34,776 nt of DNA from CAZDOD01 sp964506935 (GCA_964506935.1 CAZDOD010000007.1:1-34776), one strand, 5' to 3'. Shown: positions 1-8,031, counted from the first letter of the stretch. The notes: generated from the sequence alone by a model not told the origin. Numbers and translations: made by a program.

Positions 1-167
1 GAAAAGGGAATGTGGAAGGATGGGTCTGTGTAGTAAGGCCGGGCAGAATGCTATATGAGATGGAAGGAGTCCAGGAAGACCTGGCAAGAGAGGCCTTTAG
101 ACTCGCTGCCCATAAGCTGCCGATAAAGACCAGGTTTGTTTCGAGGAGATCCGAACATGAAGCCTAG
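1..167 (+). CDS. rplP: 50S ribosomal protein L16, C-terminal part
   Basis: The window opens inside this gene, so only about the last 54 codons are present. The reading frame gives the typical L16 ending: a GRMLYEM segment, then LAREAFRLAAHKLP and a KTRFVSR stretch before a TAG stop at 165-167. L16 is a core large-subunit protein near the tRNA-binding sites. The gene overlaps the start of rpmC by 11 bases, the normal L16-L29 order. The identification is secure from the C-terminal motif and the gene order; nothing can be said about the missing start. Confidence 0.95.
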   Translation, partial: KGNVEGWVCVVRPGRMLYEMEGVQEDLAREAFRLAAHKLPIKTRFVSRRSEHEA

Positions 168-369
168 CGAAATGAGGGAACTCTCATCAGATGAGCTGAG
201 AGAGCGTGAAGCCTCTCTCTCACAGGAGCTCTTTAACCTGAGGTTTAAAAGGGCGGCAAACCAGCTCGAAGACAAAATGAAGATCAGAGAAACCAAGAGG
301 GAGATCGCAAGGGTGCTGACCATAATTCTGGAAAAGGAGAGGAGTACTAAAGATGAAGACGCAGGGTAG
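157..369 (+). CDS. rpmC: 50S ribosomal protein L29
   Basis: A 70-residue protein with the L29 pattern: an N-terminal MKPSEMRELSSDEL helix, then a FNLRFKRAANQLED segment and an IRETKREIARVLTI helix. L29 sits near the peptide exit tunnel of the 50S subunit. An in-frame ATG exists upstream at 136, but the ATG at 157 gives the family N-terminus and has GAGGAG about 8 bases before it inside rplP. The gene overlaps rplP by 11 bases and rpsQ by 17 bases, suggesting translational coupling. Confidence 0.95.
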   Translation: MKPSEMRELSSDELREREASLSQELFNLRFKRAANQLEDKMKIRETKREIARVLTIILEKERSTKDEDAG

Positions 370-610
370 AAGACGCACCCTACAGGGAATGGTGATGAGC
401 AATAAGATGGATAAGACCATAGTGGTCCAGGTCGAGAGGACCATTATGCACACGACATATAGGAAATATATCAGGAGTCGTAGTAAATATATGGCCCACG
501 ATCCCCAAAATCAGTGCGGGATAGGAGACAAGGTGGTCATCGTAGAAAGCCGCCCCATGAGCAGGGGAAAACGCTGGGTACTAAGAGAGATCTTGGAAAA
601 GGCCTTATAG
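353..610 (+). CDS. rpsQ: 30S ribosomal protein S17
   Basis: An 85-residue OB-fold protein that binds 16S rRNA during early 30S assembly. Family landmarks are visible: GMVMSNKMDKTIVVQVER near residues 12-29, the KYIRSRSKYMAHDP segment in the middle and a CGIGDKVVIVESRPMS block near residues 55-70. The length matches bacterial S17. The start lies inside the end of rpmC, with AGGAG just upstream. It is part of the continuous spc cluster. Confidence 0.96.
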   Translation: MKTQGRRRTLQGMVMSNKMDKTIVVQVERTIMHTTYRKYIRSRSKYMAHDPQNQCGIGDKVVIVESRPMSRGKRWVLREILEKAL

Positions 611-645
611 TAAATGTGGTATAGGGTATAGGGGAGAGACAGTTT

Positions 646-1014
646 ATGATCCAGATGCAATCAATATTAAACGTTGCCGATAATTCCGGAGCGAGAAAAC
701 TCTTTACCATTAAGGTCTTGGGTGGATCGAGAAAGAGGTATGCCACCCTGGGAGATGTGGTGACGGTCTCGGTGAGAGAGGCAATCCCGAATGCAAGGGT
801 CAAAAAGGGGGATGTGGTTAAGGCGGTAATAGTAAGGACGAATAAAGAGGTCAGGAGGCCCGACGGGACTTATATAAGATTCGACGACAATTCAGCGGTA
901 TTGATAACTGCCGTGGGTGAGCCTATCGGAACCCGTATTTTCGGACCCGTCGCGCGAGAGCTTAGGGCGAAGAGGTTTATGAAGATCATATCACTGGCAC
1001 CCGAAGTTATATAG
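646..1014 (+). CDS. rplN: 50S ribosomal protein L14
   Basis: A 122-residue protein, the standard length for L14, which lies at the subunit interface on the 50S side. It begins MIQMQSILNVADNSGARK, the near-universal L14 start, and includes the VIVRTNKEVRRPDG strand and the GPVARELR...KIISLAPEVI ending. A purine-rich GGGGAGAG lies upstream of the ATG. The position between rpsQ and rplX is the standard spc order. Confidence 0.97.
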   Translation: MIQMQSILNVADNSGARKLFTIKVLGGSRKRYATLGDVVTVSVREAIPNARVKKGDVVKAVIVRTNKEVRRPDGTYIRFDDNSAVLITAVGEPIGTRIFGPVARELRAKRFMKIISLAPEVI

Positions 1015-1031
1015 AGGTTAAGGAAAACGAG

Positions 1032-1361
1032 ATGACAAGACTAAAATCAAAAATAAGAAAGAATGACACCGTTCAGGTCATCGCTGGTAAGGATAAAGGT
1101 ACGAAGGGGAAGGTGCTCAGGATCGACCTCGAGGGGGGGCATGTATTTGTCGAAAAGGTCAACTTCATAAAGAGGCATATTAAGCCCAGCTCCGCCCACA
1201 GGCAGGGGGGTATAGTCGAAAAGGAGGGGCCGATTCAGCTCTCAAACGTAATGCTTGTATGTACAAAGTGTAATGTGCCGGTAAGGGTCGGAAATAAGAT
1301 CCTTGAGGACGGCACCAAGGTAAGATTTTGCAAGAAGTGTGATGAAATTATAGATAGGTAA
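1032..1361 (+). CDS. rplX: 50S ribosomal protein L24, zinc-ribbon form
   Basis: A 109-residue protein with an N-terminal KOW motif (KNDTVQVIAGKDKGTKGKV, residues 10-28), typical of L24, an assembly initiator on 23S rRNA. The C-terminal part carries two CxxC knuckles (C77/C80 and C100/C103), so this is a zinc-binding L24 variant rather than the cysteine-free type. The spacing to rplN (17 bases) and rplE (11 bases) suits one transcript. Zinc binding is inferred from the cysteine pattern. Confidence 0.96.
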   Translation: MTRLKSKIRKNDTVQVIAGKDKGTKGKVLRIDLEGGHVFVEKVNFIKRHIKPSSAHRQGGIVEKEGPIQLSNVMLVCTKCNVPVRVGNKILEDGTKVRFCKKCDEIIDR

Positions 1362-1372
1362 GGAATTTCCCA

Positions 1373-1918
1373 ATGGCTAGTGCCCGTCTGAAAGAATATT
1401 ACAAAAAAGAAGTGATTCCGAGGCTTAAAAAGGACTTCGGGTATAAGAACGTCATGCAGGTTCCGAAGGTTACGAAGATCGTATTGAATATGGGTCTCGG
1501 GGAGGCGCTACAGAATATCAAAATACTGGACAGTGCTACATATGAATTGGCCACCATGACAGGACAGAATCCCGTAATCACCAGAGCTAAAAAGCCAATC
1601 GCCTCATTCAAGCTCAGGGAGGGTAATCCGATCGGGTGCATGGTAACGCTGAGGCGTGAGAGGATGTATGAGTTCTTGGATAGGCTCGTAAACGCAGCGC
1701 TCCCGAGGGTTAGGGATTTCAGGGGAGTATCGCCAGACGCCTTCGACGGTAGGGGAAACTATACATTGGGGATAAAAGAGCAAATAATCTTTCCTGAGAT
1801 AAGTTACGATAAGATCGACAAGATAAAGGGACTTAACATCACCATTATAACAACTGCCGAGAGCGATGAAGAGGGGAAGGCCCTTTTAAAATATCTCGGA
1901 ATGCCCTTTAGGAGTTAA
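1373..1918 (+). CDS. rplE: 50S ribosomal protein L5
   Basis: A 181-residue protein, the usual size of L5, which binds 5S rRNA and contacts P-site tRNA. Recognisable segments are the N-terminal LKEYYKKEVIPRLKK, the KIVLNMGLGEA strand, the PVITRAKKPIASFKLREG loop and the central LPRVRDFRGVSPDAFDGRGNYTLGIKEQ block, which is highly conserved in L5. It ends with the normal GKALLKYLGMPF. It sits between rplX and rpsN as expected. Confidence 0.97.
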   Translation: MASARLKEYYKKEVIPRLKKDFGYKNVMQVPKVTKIVLNMGLGEALQNIKILDSATYELATMTGQNPVITRAKKPIASFKLREGNPIGCMVTLRRERMYEFLDRLVNAALPRVRDFRGVSPDAFDGRGNYTLGIKEQIIFPEISYDKIDKIKGLNITIITTAESDEEGKALLKYLGMPFRS

Positions 1919-1937
1919 GAGGAAAAGGAGTGTTTTT

Positions 1938-2123
1938 TTGGCAAAGAAGTCATTAATAGCCAAGGCAAAAAGAAGGCAGAAATTCAAAGTTAGAGGGTAT
2001 AATCGCTGTTCCATCTGTGGAAGGCCCAGGGGTTATTACAGGAAGTTTGATATGTGCAGGATCTGTTTCAGACAATTGGCCTCAAAGGGGGATATCCCCG
2101 GTGTTATAAAGTCCAGCTGGTAG
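1938..2123 (+). CDS. rpsN: 30S ribosomal protein S14, zinc-binding short form
   Basis: A 61-residue type Z S14 (sometimes rpsZ), the short zinc-containing form, with C24/C27 and C40/C43 forming the ribbon. S14 sits in the 30S head and helps late assembly. The protein begins at a TTG codon (TTG GCA AAG AAG) with AAGGAG about 9 bases upstream; no ATG gives a correct N-terminus. The short form is common outside the gamma-proteobacteria. The gene follows rplE directly and is 16 bases from rpsH. Confidence 0.96.
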   Translation: MAKKSLIAKAKRRQKFKVRGYNRCSICGRPRGYYRKFDMCRICFRQLASKGDIPGVIKSSW

Positions 2124-2139
2124 CGAGGAGGTATACCCC

Positions 2140-2538
2140 ATGACAATGACTGATCCTATAGCCGATATGCTGACCCGTATCAGGAACGCCAGTATGGCGA
2201 GACACGATAAGGTCGATATACCTTCATCGAAAATGAAAACGGATATAGCAAAAATCCTTAAAGATGAAGGCTACATAGAAAACTATAAGATACTGGATGA
2301 TAATAAACAGAACATCATCCGCATTCATCTTAAATATGATAATGATGGATCGGGGGTGATCAGAAAGATCGAGCGGGTATCTAAGCCCGGTTGCCGTGTA
2401 TACGTGGGGAAAGCTGAGGTTCCCTATGTCCTCAGGGGTTTCGGTGTCGTGATCCTTTCAACTTCGAGAGGGATTATGAACGATCGGGATGCGCGAAAGG
2501 CGAAGGTGGGCGGCGAGGTCTTGTTGAAGGTCTGGTAA
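2140..2538 (+). CDS. rpsH: 30S ribosomal protein S8
   Basis: A 132-residue protein of normal S8 length. It starts MTMTDPIADMLTRIRNA, the family signature, and has the C-terminal VLRGFGVVILSTSRGIMNDRDA block that contacts 16S rRNA helix 21. A GAGGAGG ribosome-binding site precedes the ATG. In E. coli S8 represses the spc operon; whether this applies here cannot be seen. A 125-base AT-rich spacer follows before rplF, the longest gap in this part of the cluster. Confidence 0.97.
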   Translation: MTMTDPIADMLTRIRNASMARHDKVDIPSSKMKTDIAKILKDEGYIENYKILDDNKQNIIRIHLKYDNDGSGVIRKIERVSKPGCRVYVGKAEVPYVLRGFGVVILSTSRGIMNDRDARKAKVGGEVLLKVW

Positions 2539-2663
2539 TTTTTCGAAGTTTGGGAGGGTAAGGGACTATTTTTTGGTGGTGAGGGAATTTTCCAAAAAGC
2601 TTTTTTAGATACTTATTCGTATTTTATATAAGCGATTCAAAAATATTTACTAAAGGGTAAAAG

Positions 2664-3200
2664 ATGTCAAGGATAGGAAAGAAACCTATTCCAATACCTT
2701 CGGGGGTCGAGATTTCAAAAAAGGATAATGAAGTAACGATTTCCGGCCCCTTGGGGAGCCTTACCCAGGCATTACCACCTGGCGTTTCGGTTGATGTAGA
2801 GGAAGGTGAAATAAAGATTAAGATCGATGGAGAATCTCGAAAGGCCAGGGCCTTTCATGGTCTCGCCAGGTCTCTTGTTGCAAATATGGTTCTCGGTGTA
2901 TCCGAGGGGGTTTCCAAGGTCCTTGATATCATAGGGATCGGCTACCGTGCCGATATGGATGGGAACGTTCTGGTTCTAAATGTTGGATATTCCCACCCCA
3001 TCCGCTATGAGCTGCCGGAGAATGTTTCGGCGGAGGTCGATAAAAACAATCAGGTAACCATCAAGGGTATTGATAAGCAGGTGATAGGGCAGGTAGCGGC
3101 GGAGGTAAGGAGTTTGAGAAGTCCTGAGCCCTATAAGGGGAAGGGTATAAGATATGCCGGTGAAATTCTGAGAAGGAAAGCCGGAAAGACAGGTATTTAA
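2664..3200 (+). CDS. rplF: 50S ribosomal protein L6
   Basis: A 178-residue two-domain protein of the L6 family, located near the factor-binding region of the 50S subunit. It begins MSRIGKKPIPIPSGVEI and carries the diagnostic PEPYKGKGIRYAGEILRRKAGK ending. Length and motifs are normal. The upstream gap (2539-2663) is AT-rich and contains a short AAAAAGCTTTTTT palindrome at about 2595; no convincing promoter was seen there. The ATG has a weak AAGGGT before it. Confidence 0.97.
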   Translation: MSRIGKKPIPIPSGVEISKKDNEVTISGPLGSLTQALPPGVSVDVEEGEIKIKIDGESRKARAFHGLARSLVANMVLGVSEGVSKVLDIIGIGYRADMDGNVLVLNVGYSHPIRYELPENVSAEVDKNNQVTIKGIDKQVIGQVAAEVRSLRSPEPYKGKGIRYAGEILRRKAGKTGI

Positions 3201-3212
3201 GGAGCAGTAGTC

Positions 3213-3590
3213 GTGAAGCGGATACAGAAAAAGGTTGAAGGCAGGCTGAGGAGGAGGAGAAGGATAAAGCTCAAAATAAGGGGTACTACTTCTCGCCCGA
3301 GGCTTTCGGTTTTCAGGAGTTCAAGACAAATTTACGCCCAGATCATCGATGATAGCAAAGGGGTGACGATCATCGCTGCATCGAGCAAAGACAAGGAGCT
3401 ATCGGCCAAGATTAAAGGAAAATCCGGGGGAGGAAACAGGGAAGCCGCAAAGTTTGTGGGATTGGAGGTCGCCAAAAAGGCAAAGGCCGCCGGCATAAAA
3501 AAGATTGTGTTTGACAGGGGCGGATACCTGTACCACGGAAGGGTCAAGGCACTTGCCGAGGCCGTTCGGGAGGGTGGCCTTGAGTTTTGA
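3213..3590 (+). CDS. rplR: 50S ribosomal protein L18
   Basis: A 125-residue L18, which with L5 binds 5S rRNA in the central protuberance. Visible landmarks are the basic N-terminus with RLRRRRRIKLKIRGTTSRPRL, the SVFRSSRQIYAQIIDD strand and the C-terminal KKIVFDRGGYLYHGRVKALAEA block, all typical. Translation starts at GTG, with GGAG about 9 bases upstream and 12 bases after rplF. Function is inferred from the family. Confidence 0.96.
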   Translation: MKRIQKKVEGRLRRRRRIKLKIRGTTSRPRLSVFRSSRQIYAQIIDDSKGVTIIAASSKDKELSAKIKGKSGGGNREAAKFVGLEVAKKAKAAGIKKIVFDRGGYLYHGRVKALAEAVREGGLEF

Positions 3591-3630
3591 GATAAAGGAA
3601 ATTAAAAAAGGCGAACGAGGAATATAAGAT

Positions 3631-4137
3631 ATGTCTGCATTTTCCGAAGACCATGAAATCATAGATAAGGTTGTTCACATAAACAGGGTGGCGAAAGTCG
3701 TAAAGGGTGGAAGGCGTTTTTCCTTTTCGGCTATCGTTGTGGTCGGGGACGGGAACGGAAGGGTCGGTTACGGTATGGGTAAGGCCCATGAGGTTCCCGA
3801 GGCCATAAGAAAAGGGGTGGAGAAGGCAAAAAAGAGTATGGTGCAGATACCGATAATAGACTCCACCATCCCTTATGATATTGTCGGCAGATTCGGAGCA
3901 GGGAAGGTTTTGCTAAAACCTGCTTCCAAAGGTACCGGGATTATTGCGGGGGGTGCCGTTCGTGCCGTTGTCGAGACGGCAGGGATAAAAAATATCCTGA
4001 CCAAGTGCCTGGGTTCCCATAATCCCCACAACCTCGTTAAAGCGACTATGGACGGGCTGATGCGGCTAAGACATCCTGATGAGATAGCCAAGTCACGCGG
4101 CAAGACCAAAAAGGAGATAGATACCCACATAAGGTAA
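3631..4137 (+). CDS. rpsE: 30S ribosomal protein S5
   Basis: A 168-residue protein with the S5 N-terminal dsRBD-like domain (VVHINRVAKVVKGGRRFSFSA, residues about 14-34) and the C-terminal domain with GAGKVLLKPASKGTGIIAGG near residues 90-110. S5 contributes to decoding accuracy and mRNA unwinding at the entry channel. The ATG has AGGAATATAAGAT upstream. The 40-base gap to rplR and the 5-base gap to rpmD fit one operon. Confidence 0.97.
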   Translation: MSAFSEDHEIIDKVVHINRVAKVVKGGRRFSFSAIVVVGDGNGRVGYGMGKAHEVPEAIRKGVEKAKKSMVQIPIIDSTIPYDIVGRFGAGKVLLKPASKGTGIIAGGAVRAVVETAGIKNILTKCLGSHNPHNLVKATMDGLMRLRHPDEIAKSRGKTKKEIDTHIR

Positions 4138-4142
4138 AAGAT

Positions 4143-4334
4143 ATGGCGAAAAAGGCGGCAAATACCATAAAAGTAACCCAGGTTAAGAGTATTATCGGCA
4201 GGCCCGAGAAACACAGGAGGGTGCTTAGGGGGATGGGACTCGGGAAGCTAAACAGGACGGTGGAGCTTTTGGACACCCCCGAAATCAGGGGGATGATAAA
4301 TAAGGTCAGACACCTTGTGGAGGTAGAGGAGTAG
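4143..4334 (+). CDS. rpmD: 50S ribosomal protein L30
   Basis: A 63-residue protein of bacterial L30 length. It has the typical IKVTQVKSIIGRPEKHRRVLRG opening and the LGLGKLN-type turn (here GLGKLNRTVELLDTPE), then the GMINKVRHLVEVEE ending. L30 is a small late-assembling 50S protein that some lineages lack. It lies between rpsE and rplO, its standard place, 5 bases after rpsE and 3 bases before rplO. Confidence 0.95.
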   Translation: MAKKAANTIKVTQVKSIIGRPEKHRRVLRGMGLGKLNRTVELLDTPEIRGMINKVRHLVEVEE

Positions 4335-4337
4335 GGT

Positions 4338-4775
4338 ATGGATCTTTCAAGTCTTAAACCCCCGAAGGGGGCAACGAAAAAAACTAAGAGGATAGGAAGG
4401 GGTGAGGGGAGCTACGGCAAGACCGCTGGAAGGGGAAACAAGGGACAGAGGTCCCGTTCCGGAGGAAGGGTAAGGCCCGGCTTTGAGGGCGGGCAAATGC
4501 CTCTTGCGAGGAGGCTCCCCAAAAGGGGTTTTGTGAGTAATTTCAAAAAGGAATATTCTATAATAAATATCAGGGATCTCGATCGTCTCGAGGATAAAGG
4601 TTTAGTAGATGCTAACATCCTGATTGAGGGAAAAAAGATCAGCAAGAAAAAGGACGGGGTAAAGGTTTTGGGAGTGGGGGAGATCAAGAAGTCGCTTACC
4701 GTCAAGGCTCATAAATTCTCCAAAAAGGCGAAGGAGAAGATTGAGGCCGGTGGCGGAAAAGTGGAGGTAATCTGA
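4338..4775 (+). CDS. rplO: 50S ribosomal protein L15
   Basis: A 145-residue L15. The glycine- and arginine-rich N-terminus (RIGRGEGSYGKTAGRGNKG, then RSGGRVRPGFEGGQMPLARRLPKRG) that threads into 23S rRNA is clearly present, followed by a globular C-terminal half. The length is normal. The ATG has GGAGTAGGGT upstream, inside and just after the end of rpmD. The stop at 4773-4775 is one base from the secY start, so translation of the two is probably coupled. Confidence 0.96.
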   Translation: MDLSSLKPPKGATKKTKRIGRGEGSYGKTAGRGNKGQRSRSGGRVRPGFEGGQMPLARRLPKRGFVSNFKKEYSIINIRDLDRLEDKGLVDANILIEGKKISKKKDGVKVLGVGEIKKSLTVKAHKFSKKAKEKIEAGGGKVEVI

Positions 4776-4776
4776 A

Positions 4777-6102
4777 TTGGCTGGTGGATTCCAAAATATT
4801 TTCAAGATACCCGAGCTGCGAAAAAGGATATTGATGACCTTTTTCCTCCTTGCCATTTACCGGGTTGGCATTCATATCCCAACTCCGGGTATAGACACGA
4901 ACGCCCTCGCCGATTTCTTCAAAAGCGCCGAGGGAACCCTTTTGGGGTTTTTCGATATGTTCTCGGGTGGGGGCTTAAGGAGACTCTCGGTATTTGCCCT
5001 CGGCATTATGCCGTACATCAGTGCGTCTATCATTCTCCAGCTCCTCACCGTTGTTGTTCCACATCTCGAACGTCTTTCCAAAGAGGGAGAGGCGGGGAGA
5101 AAGAAGATTACCCAGTACACACGTTACGGGACGGTTATCCTCTCCGCCATTCAGGGTTTTGCGATAAGCTTCGGGCTGGAACAGATGCAGAGTCCCTCGG
5201 GTGCCCCGGTCGTCTTGGTTGGGGGTTGGTCTTTCAGGTTAATGACGGTCATAACCCTCACGGCGGGGACGTCGTTTATCATGTGGTTGGGCGAGCAGAT
5301 TACCGAGAGGGGGATCGGAAACGGGATATCATTGATAATATTTGCAGGGATAGTTGCGAGGATGCCCGCCGCCATTATACAGTCTATGGGGATGATCGGA
5401 GAGGGTGGTATAGAGCCCCTCTTATTTGTGGCCGTCATAGTCATGATGTTGATCGTGGTTGCGGCTATAATATTTATGGAGCGGGGGCAGAGGAGACTCC
5501 CCGTTCAGTACGCCAAGCGGGTCGTGGGAAGGAAAATGTATGGTGGGAGCAGCACGCACCTGCCGCTTCGGGTCAATACCTCTGGAGTTATTCCGCCCAT
5601 ATTTGCATCCTCAATACTCATGTTCCCTTTGACTATAGCAAACTTTTTGCCGAAGAGCCTTTTAGAGCAGCACTTGTGGTTAGAAAAATTAATTGGCTAC
5701 TTCAGCCCGACAGCGGTCCTTTATAATGTCTTTTATGTACTACTAATTATATTCTTTTGCTATTTCTACACCGCCGTAACTTTCAACCCCATAGATGTGG
5801 CAGATAACATGAAGCGTTACGGGGGCTTTATTCCCGGGATCAGGCCGGGCAGGAGGACATCTGATTACATAGACAAGGTGCTGACTAGGATAACCCTTGT
5901 GGGGGCACTTTATGTCTCCGCCGTATGCGTGCTCCCCACCATTCTGATTTCGAATTTCAACGTCCCCTTCTACTTCGGTGGGACGGCTCTATTGATCGTG
6001 GTCGGCGTTGCGTTGGATACGGCACAGCAGATCGAGTCACATATGATAACCCGACACTATGAAGGGTTTTTGAAGAAAGGCAGATTAAAGGGGAGGAGAT
6101 AG
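4777..6102 (+). CDS. secY: protein translocase subunit SecY
   Basis: A 441-residue polytopic inner-membrane protein, the central channel of the Sec translocon. The first membrane segment (residues about 18-36) is followed by HIPTPGID and the plug region with GGGLRRLSVFALGIMPYISA, both SecY signatures; the cytoplasmic loop ERGQRRLPVQYAKRVVGRK and the MKRYGGFIPGIRPGRRT loop that contacts SecA or the ribosome are also present. Translation begins at TTG (TTG GCT GGT), one base after the rplO stop and with GGAGG upstream. Ten membrane segments are expected; length is normal. Confidence 0.97.
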   Translation: MAGGFQNIFKIPELRKRILMTFFLLAIYRVGIHIPTPGIDTNALADFFKSAEGTLLGFFDMFSGGGLRRLSVFALGIMPYISASIILQLLTVVVPHLERLSKEGEAGRKKITQYTRYGTVILSAIQGFAISFGLEQMQSPSGAPVVLVGGWSFRLMTVITLTAGTSFIMWLGEQITERGIGNGISLIIFAGIVARMPAAIIQSMGMIGEGGIEPLLFVAVIVMMLIVVAAIIFMERGQRRLPVQYAKRVVGRKMYGGSSTHLPLRVNTSGVIPPIFASSILMFPLTIANFLPKSLLEQHLWLEKLIGYFSPTAVLYNVFYVLLIIFFCYFYTAVTFNPIDVADNMKRYGGFIPGIRPGRRTSDYIDKVLTRITLVGALYVSAVCVLPTILISNFNVPFYFGGTALLIVVGVALDTAQQIESHMITRHYEGFLKKGRLKGRR

Positions 6103-6165
6103 GTCGCTATTCTCAAATATTTCCCGTGGTTTTACCTGTTGATTTTATGATTGGAGATGCTCAAG

Positions 6166-6825
6166 ATGTCTGAGAAAATGAACCTCGTGTTGCTTGGACC
6201 TCCCGGTGCCGGAAAGGGAACGCAGGCGAAGATGTTGGCGGAGAGATACGGTATTCCTCAAGTCTCCACCGGTGATATTTTGAGGAGCTCTGTCGCGGCC
6301 GGTGCAGAATTGGGGAAAAAGGCAAAGAAGTTTATGGATGCAGGAGAGCTCGTCCCGGATGATGTGGTCATCGGCCTCGTGAAGGAAAGATTCACAGAAC
6401 CCGACTGCAAAAAGGGATATATACTTGACGGCTTCCCGAGAACCGTACATCAGGCAAAATCTCTCGATGACATACTCGGAGAGATGGGTGAAGCCCTTAA
6501 TCATGTCGTCAGCATTGAGGTCGAAGAGGGTGAGCTGGTAAAGAGGCTCACCGGAAGACGCACCTGCAGGGAATGCGGCGCAATGTATCATATATATTTC
6601 GGTCCCCCCAAATCGGAAGGAAAGTGCGATAAATGTGGAGGAGAGCTTTACCAGAGGGATGACGACAAGGAAGAAACAATAGTATCGCGCCTCAAAGTTT
6701 ATAAGGCACAGACTGAGCCTCTAATAGAATATTATAGAGGAAAGAGTATACTCAGGCCGATACCGGGGACGGGCGAGATTAAGGATATTTTTGAACGAAT
6801 AACGAAGGTTTTAGAGAGTCAATAA
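6166..6825 (+). CDS. adk: adenylate kinase
   Basis: Interconverts ATP, ADP and AMP. The P-loop GPPGAGKGT is at residues 11-19, the AMP-binding STGDILR follows and the LID region holds C134, C137, C154 and C157, so this is the zinc-binding long-LID type. DGFPRTVHQA is the other family landmark. Possible starts are TTG 6151, ATG 6157, ATG 6166 and ATG 6178; 6166 is chosen because GGAG at 6153-6156 lies 9 bases before it, giving 219 residues. The gene lies between secY and infA, with no map gene following. Confidence 0.95.
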   Translation: MSEKMNLVLLGPPGAGKGTQAKMLAERYGIPQVSTGDILRSSVAAGAELGKKAKKFMDAGELVPDDVVIGLVKERFTEPDCKKGYILDGFPRTVHQAKSLDDILGEMGEALNHVVSIEVEEGELVKRLTGRRTCRECGAMYHIYFGPPKSEGKCDKCGGELYQRDDDKEETIVSRLKVYKAQTEPLIEYYRGKSILRPIPGTGEIKDIFERITKVLESQ

Positions 6826-6852
6826 ATGAATATCTTTTTGGAGTAAGTTTTT

Positions 6853-7071
6853 ATGGCTAAGGAAGAGGCCATAGAGGTTGAAGGCACTGTCCAGGAAATC
6901 CTCCCCAACGCGATGTTCAGGGTGGAGCTGGAAAACGGCCATAGGGTGCTGGCACATATATCGGGGAAGATGAGGATGCACTTTATAAAGATCCTGAAAG
7001 GGGATACGGTTACAGTGGAGCTTTCTCCGTATGACCTGTCCCGTGGACGTATCATCTACCGTTCTAAGTAG
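6853..7071 (+). CDS. infA: translation initiation factor IF-1
   Basis: A 72-residue OB-fold protein that occupies the ribosomal A site during initiation. The family pattern is complete: AIEVEGTVQEILPNAMFRVELENGH, then AHISGKMRMHFIKILKGD and VTVELSPYDLSRGRIIYR. It follows adk by 27 bases and precedes rpmJ, the usual arrangement when map is missing. The length is exactly that of typical IF-1. Confidence 0.97.
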   Translation: MAKEEAIEVEGTVQEILPNAMFRVELENGHRVLAHISGKMRMHFIKILKGDTVTVELSPYDLSRGRIIYRSK

Positions 7072-7104
7072 GAAGCACCAGGCGGGCTAAAAGGGAAGAA
7101 AAAA

Positions 7105-7218
7105 ATGAAAGTTCGAGCGTCTGTTAAAAAGATATGTGATAAGTGTAAGATTATCAAGAGGAAAGGGGTTGTAAGGGTAATCTGCACAAACCCCAAGCAC
7201 AAACAACGTCAAGGCTAA
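7105..7218 (+). CDS. rpmJ: 50S ribosomal protein L36
   Basis: A 37-residue protein translated from ATG at 7105 to TAA at 7216-7218. It begins MKVRASVKKICDKCK and has the L36 zinc ligands C11, C14, C27 and H32 (ICTNPKHKQRQG ending). This is the zinc-binding form. L36 is the smallest 50S protein and lies between infA and rpsM as usual. An AAGGGAAGA ribosome-binding site precedes the start. Confidence 0.96.
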   Translation: MKVRASVKKICDKCKIIKRKGVVRVICTNPKHKQRQG

Positions 7219-7236
7219 AAACGGGAGGATTGAAGA

Positions 7237-7602
7237 TTGGCACGTATCGCAGGTGTTGACCTACCGAGGAATAAGAGGATAGAGATCGGTCTTACTTATA
7301 TATACGGTATAGGGAGGACTACATCAAAGAAGATCCTTGAGGAGGCCGGAGTAGATATTAATATCAAGACCGATGATCTGACCGATAAGGATATCACCAC
7401 CATAAGGAAGATAATCGATTCAAAGTATACGGTGGAGGGTGATTTACGCAAGGAACGCTCCATGAACGTAAAGATGCTCATGGATCTCGGAAGCTACAGG
7501 GGTTTGAGGCACAGGAAGGGTCTCCCCGTTAGGGGTCAGAGGACCTCTACCAACGCCCGGACGAGGAAGGGCCCCAGTCGTGTCAAGATGAAAAAGAGAT
7601 AA
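7237..7602 (+). CDS. rpsM: 30S ribosomal protein S13
   Basis: A 121-residue S13 of normal length, in the 30S head contacting the P-site tRNA and the 50S subunit. The start ARIAGVDLPRNKRIEIGLTYIYGIG and the C-terminal GSYRGLRHRKGLPVRGQRTSTNARTRKGP are diagnostic (quoted in part: YRGLRHRKGLPVRGQRT). Translation begins at TTG (TTG GCA CGT) with GGGAGG about 7 bases upstream. It opens the alpha-operon part of the cluster. Confidence 0.96.
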   Translation: MARIAGVDLPRNKRIEIGLTYIYGIGRTTSKKILEEAGVDINIKTDDLTDKDITTIRKIIDSKYTVEGDLRKERSMNVKMLMDLGSYRGLRHRKGLPVRGQRTSTNARTRKGPSRVKMKKR

Positions 7603-7612
7603 GGGGTAATAT

Positions 7613-8005
7613 ATGGCAAAGGCCAAAAGAATTGTAAGAAAAAAGAAAGAAAAGAAGAACGTTCAGGTAGGTATAGCCCATATTCAGTCTACTTTCAATA
7701 ATACAATCGTAACTATTACGGATCTATCCGGAAACGTCCTTGCATGGTCGAGCTCCGGCACTCAGGGATTTAAGGGATCGAGGAAAAGTACTCCCTTTGC
7801 CTCACAGCTTGCAGCTCAGGATGCCGCCAAAAAGGCGATGGAACATGGCATGAGGACGGTGGACGTTTACGTAAAGGGTCCAGGTGCCGGTCGCGAGGCG
7901 GCCTTGAGGGCGCTTCAGTCGACTGGGCTTGATGTTAATGTCATCAGGGACGTTACACCCATTCCTCACAACGGCTGCAGGCCGCCAAAGAGGAGAAGGG
8001 TATAA
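7613..8005 (+). CDS. rpsK: 30S ribosomal protein S11
   Basis: A 130-residue S11 located on the 30S platform near the E site. Landmarks include the basic N-terminus, GIAHIQSTFNNTIVTITD, the WSSSGTQGFKGSRKSTPFAS block and the ending IRDVTPIPHNGCRPPKRRRV, which is nearly invariant. It follows rpsM by 10 bases, with AAGGGGT upstream of the ATG. Confidence 0.97.
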   Translation: MAKAKRIVRKKKEKKNVQVGIAHIQSTFNNTIVTITDLSGNVLAWSSSGTQGFKGSRKSTPFASQLAAQDAAKKAMEHGMRTVDVYVKGPGAGREAALRALQSTGLDVNVIRDVTPIPHNGCRPPKRRRV

Positions 8006-8031
8006 AAGAGAGATAGAATTGGAGGTCGAAA

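Noticed and set aside
5226..5726. 166-codon open frame overlapping secY
   Set aside because: It lies entirely inside secY in another frame and its product has no family features.
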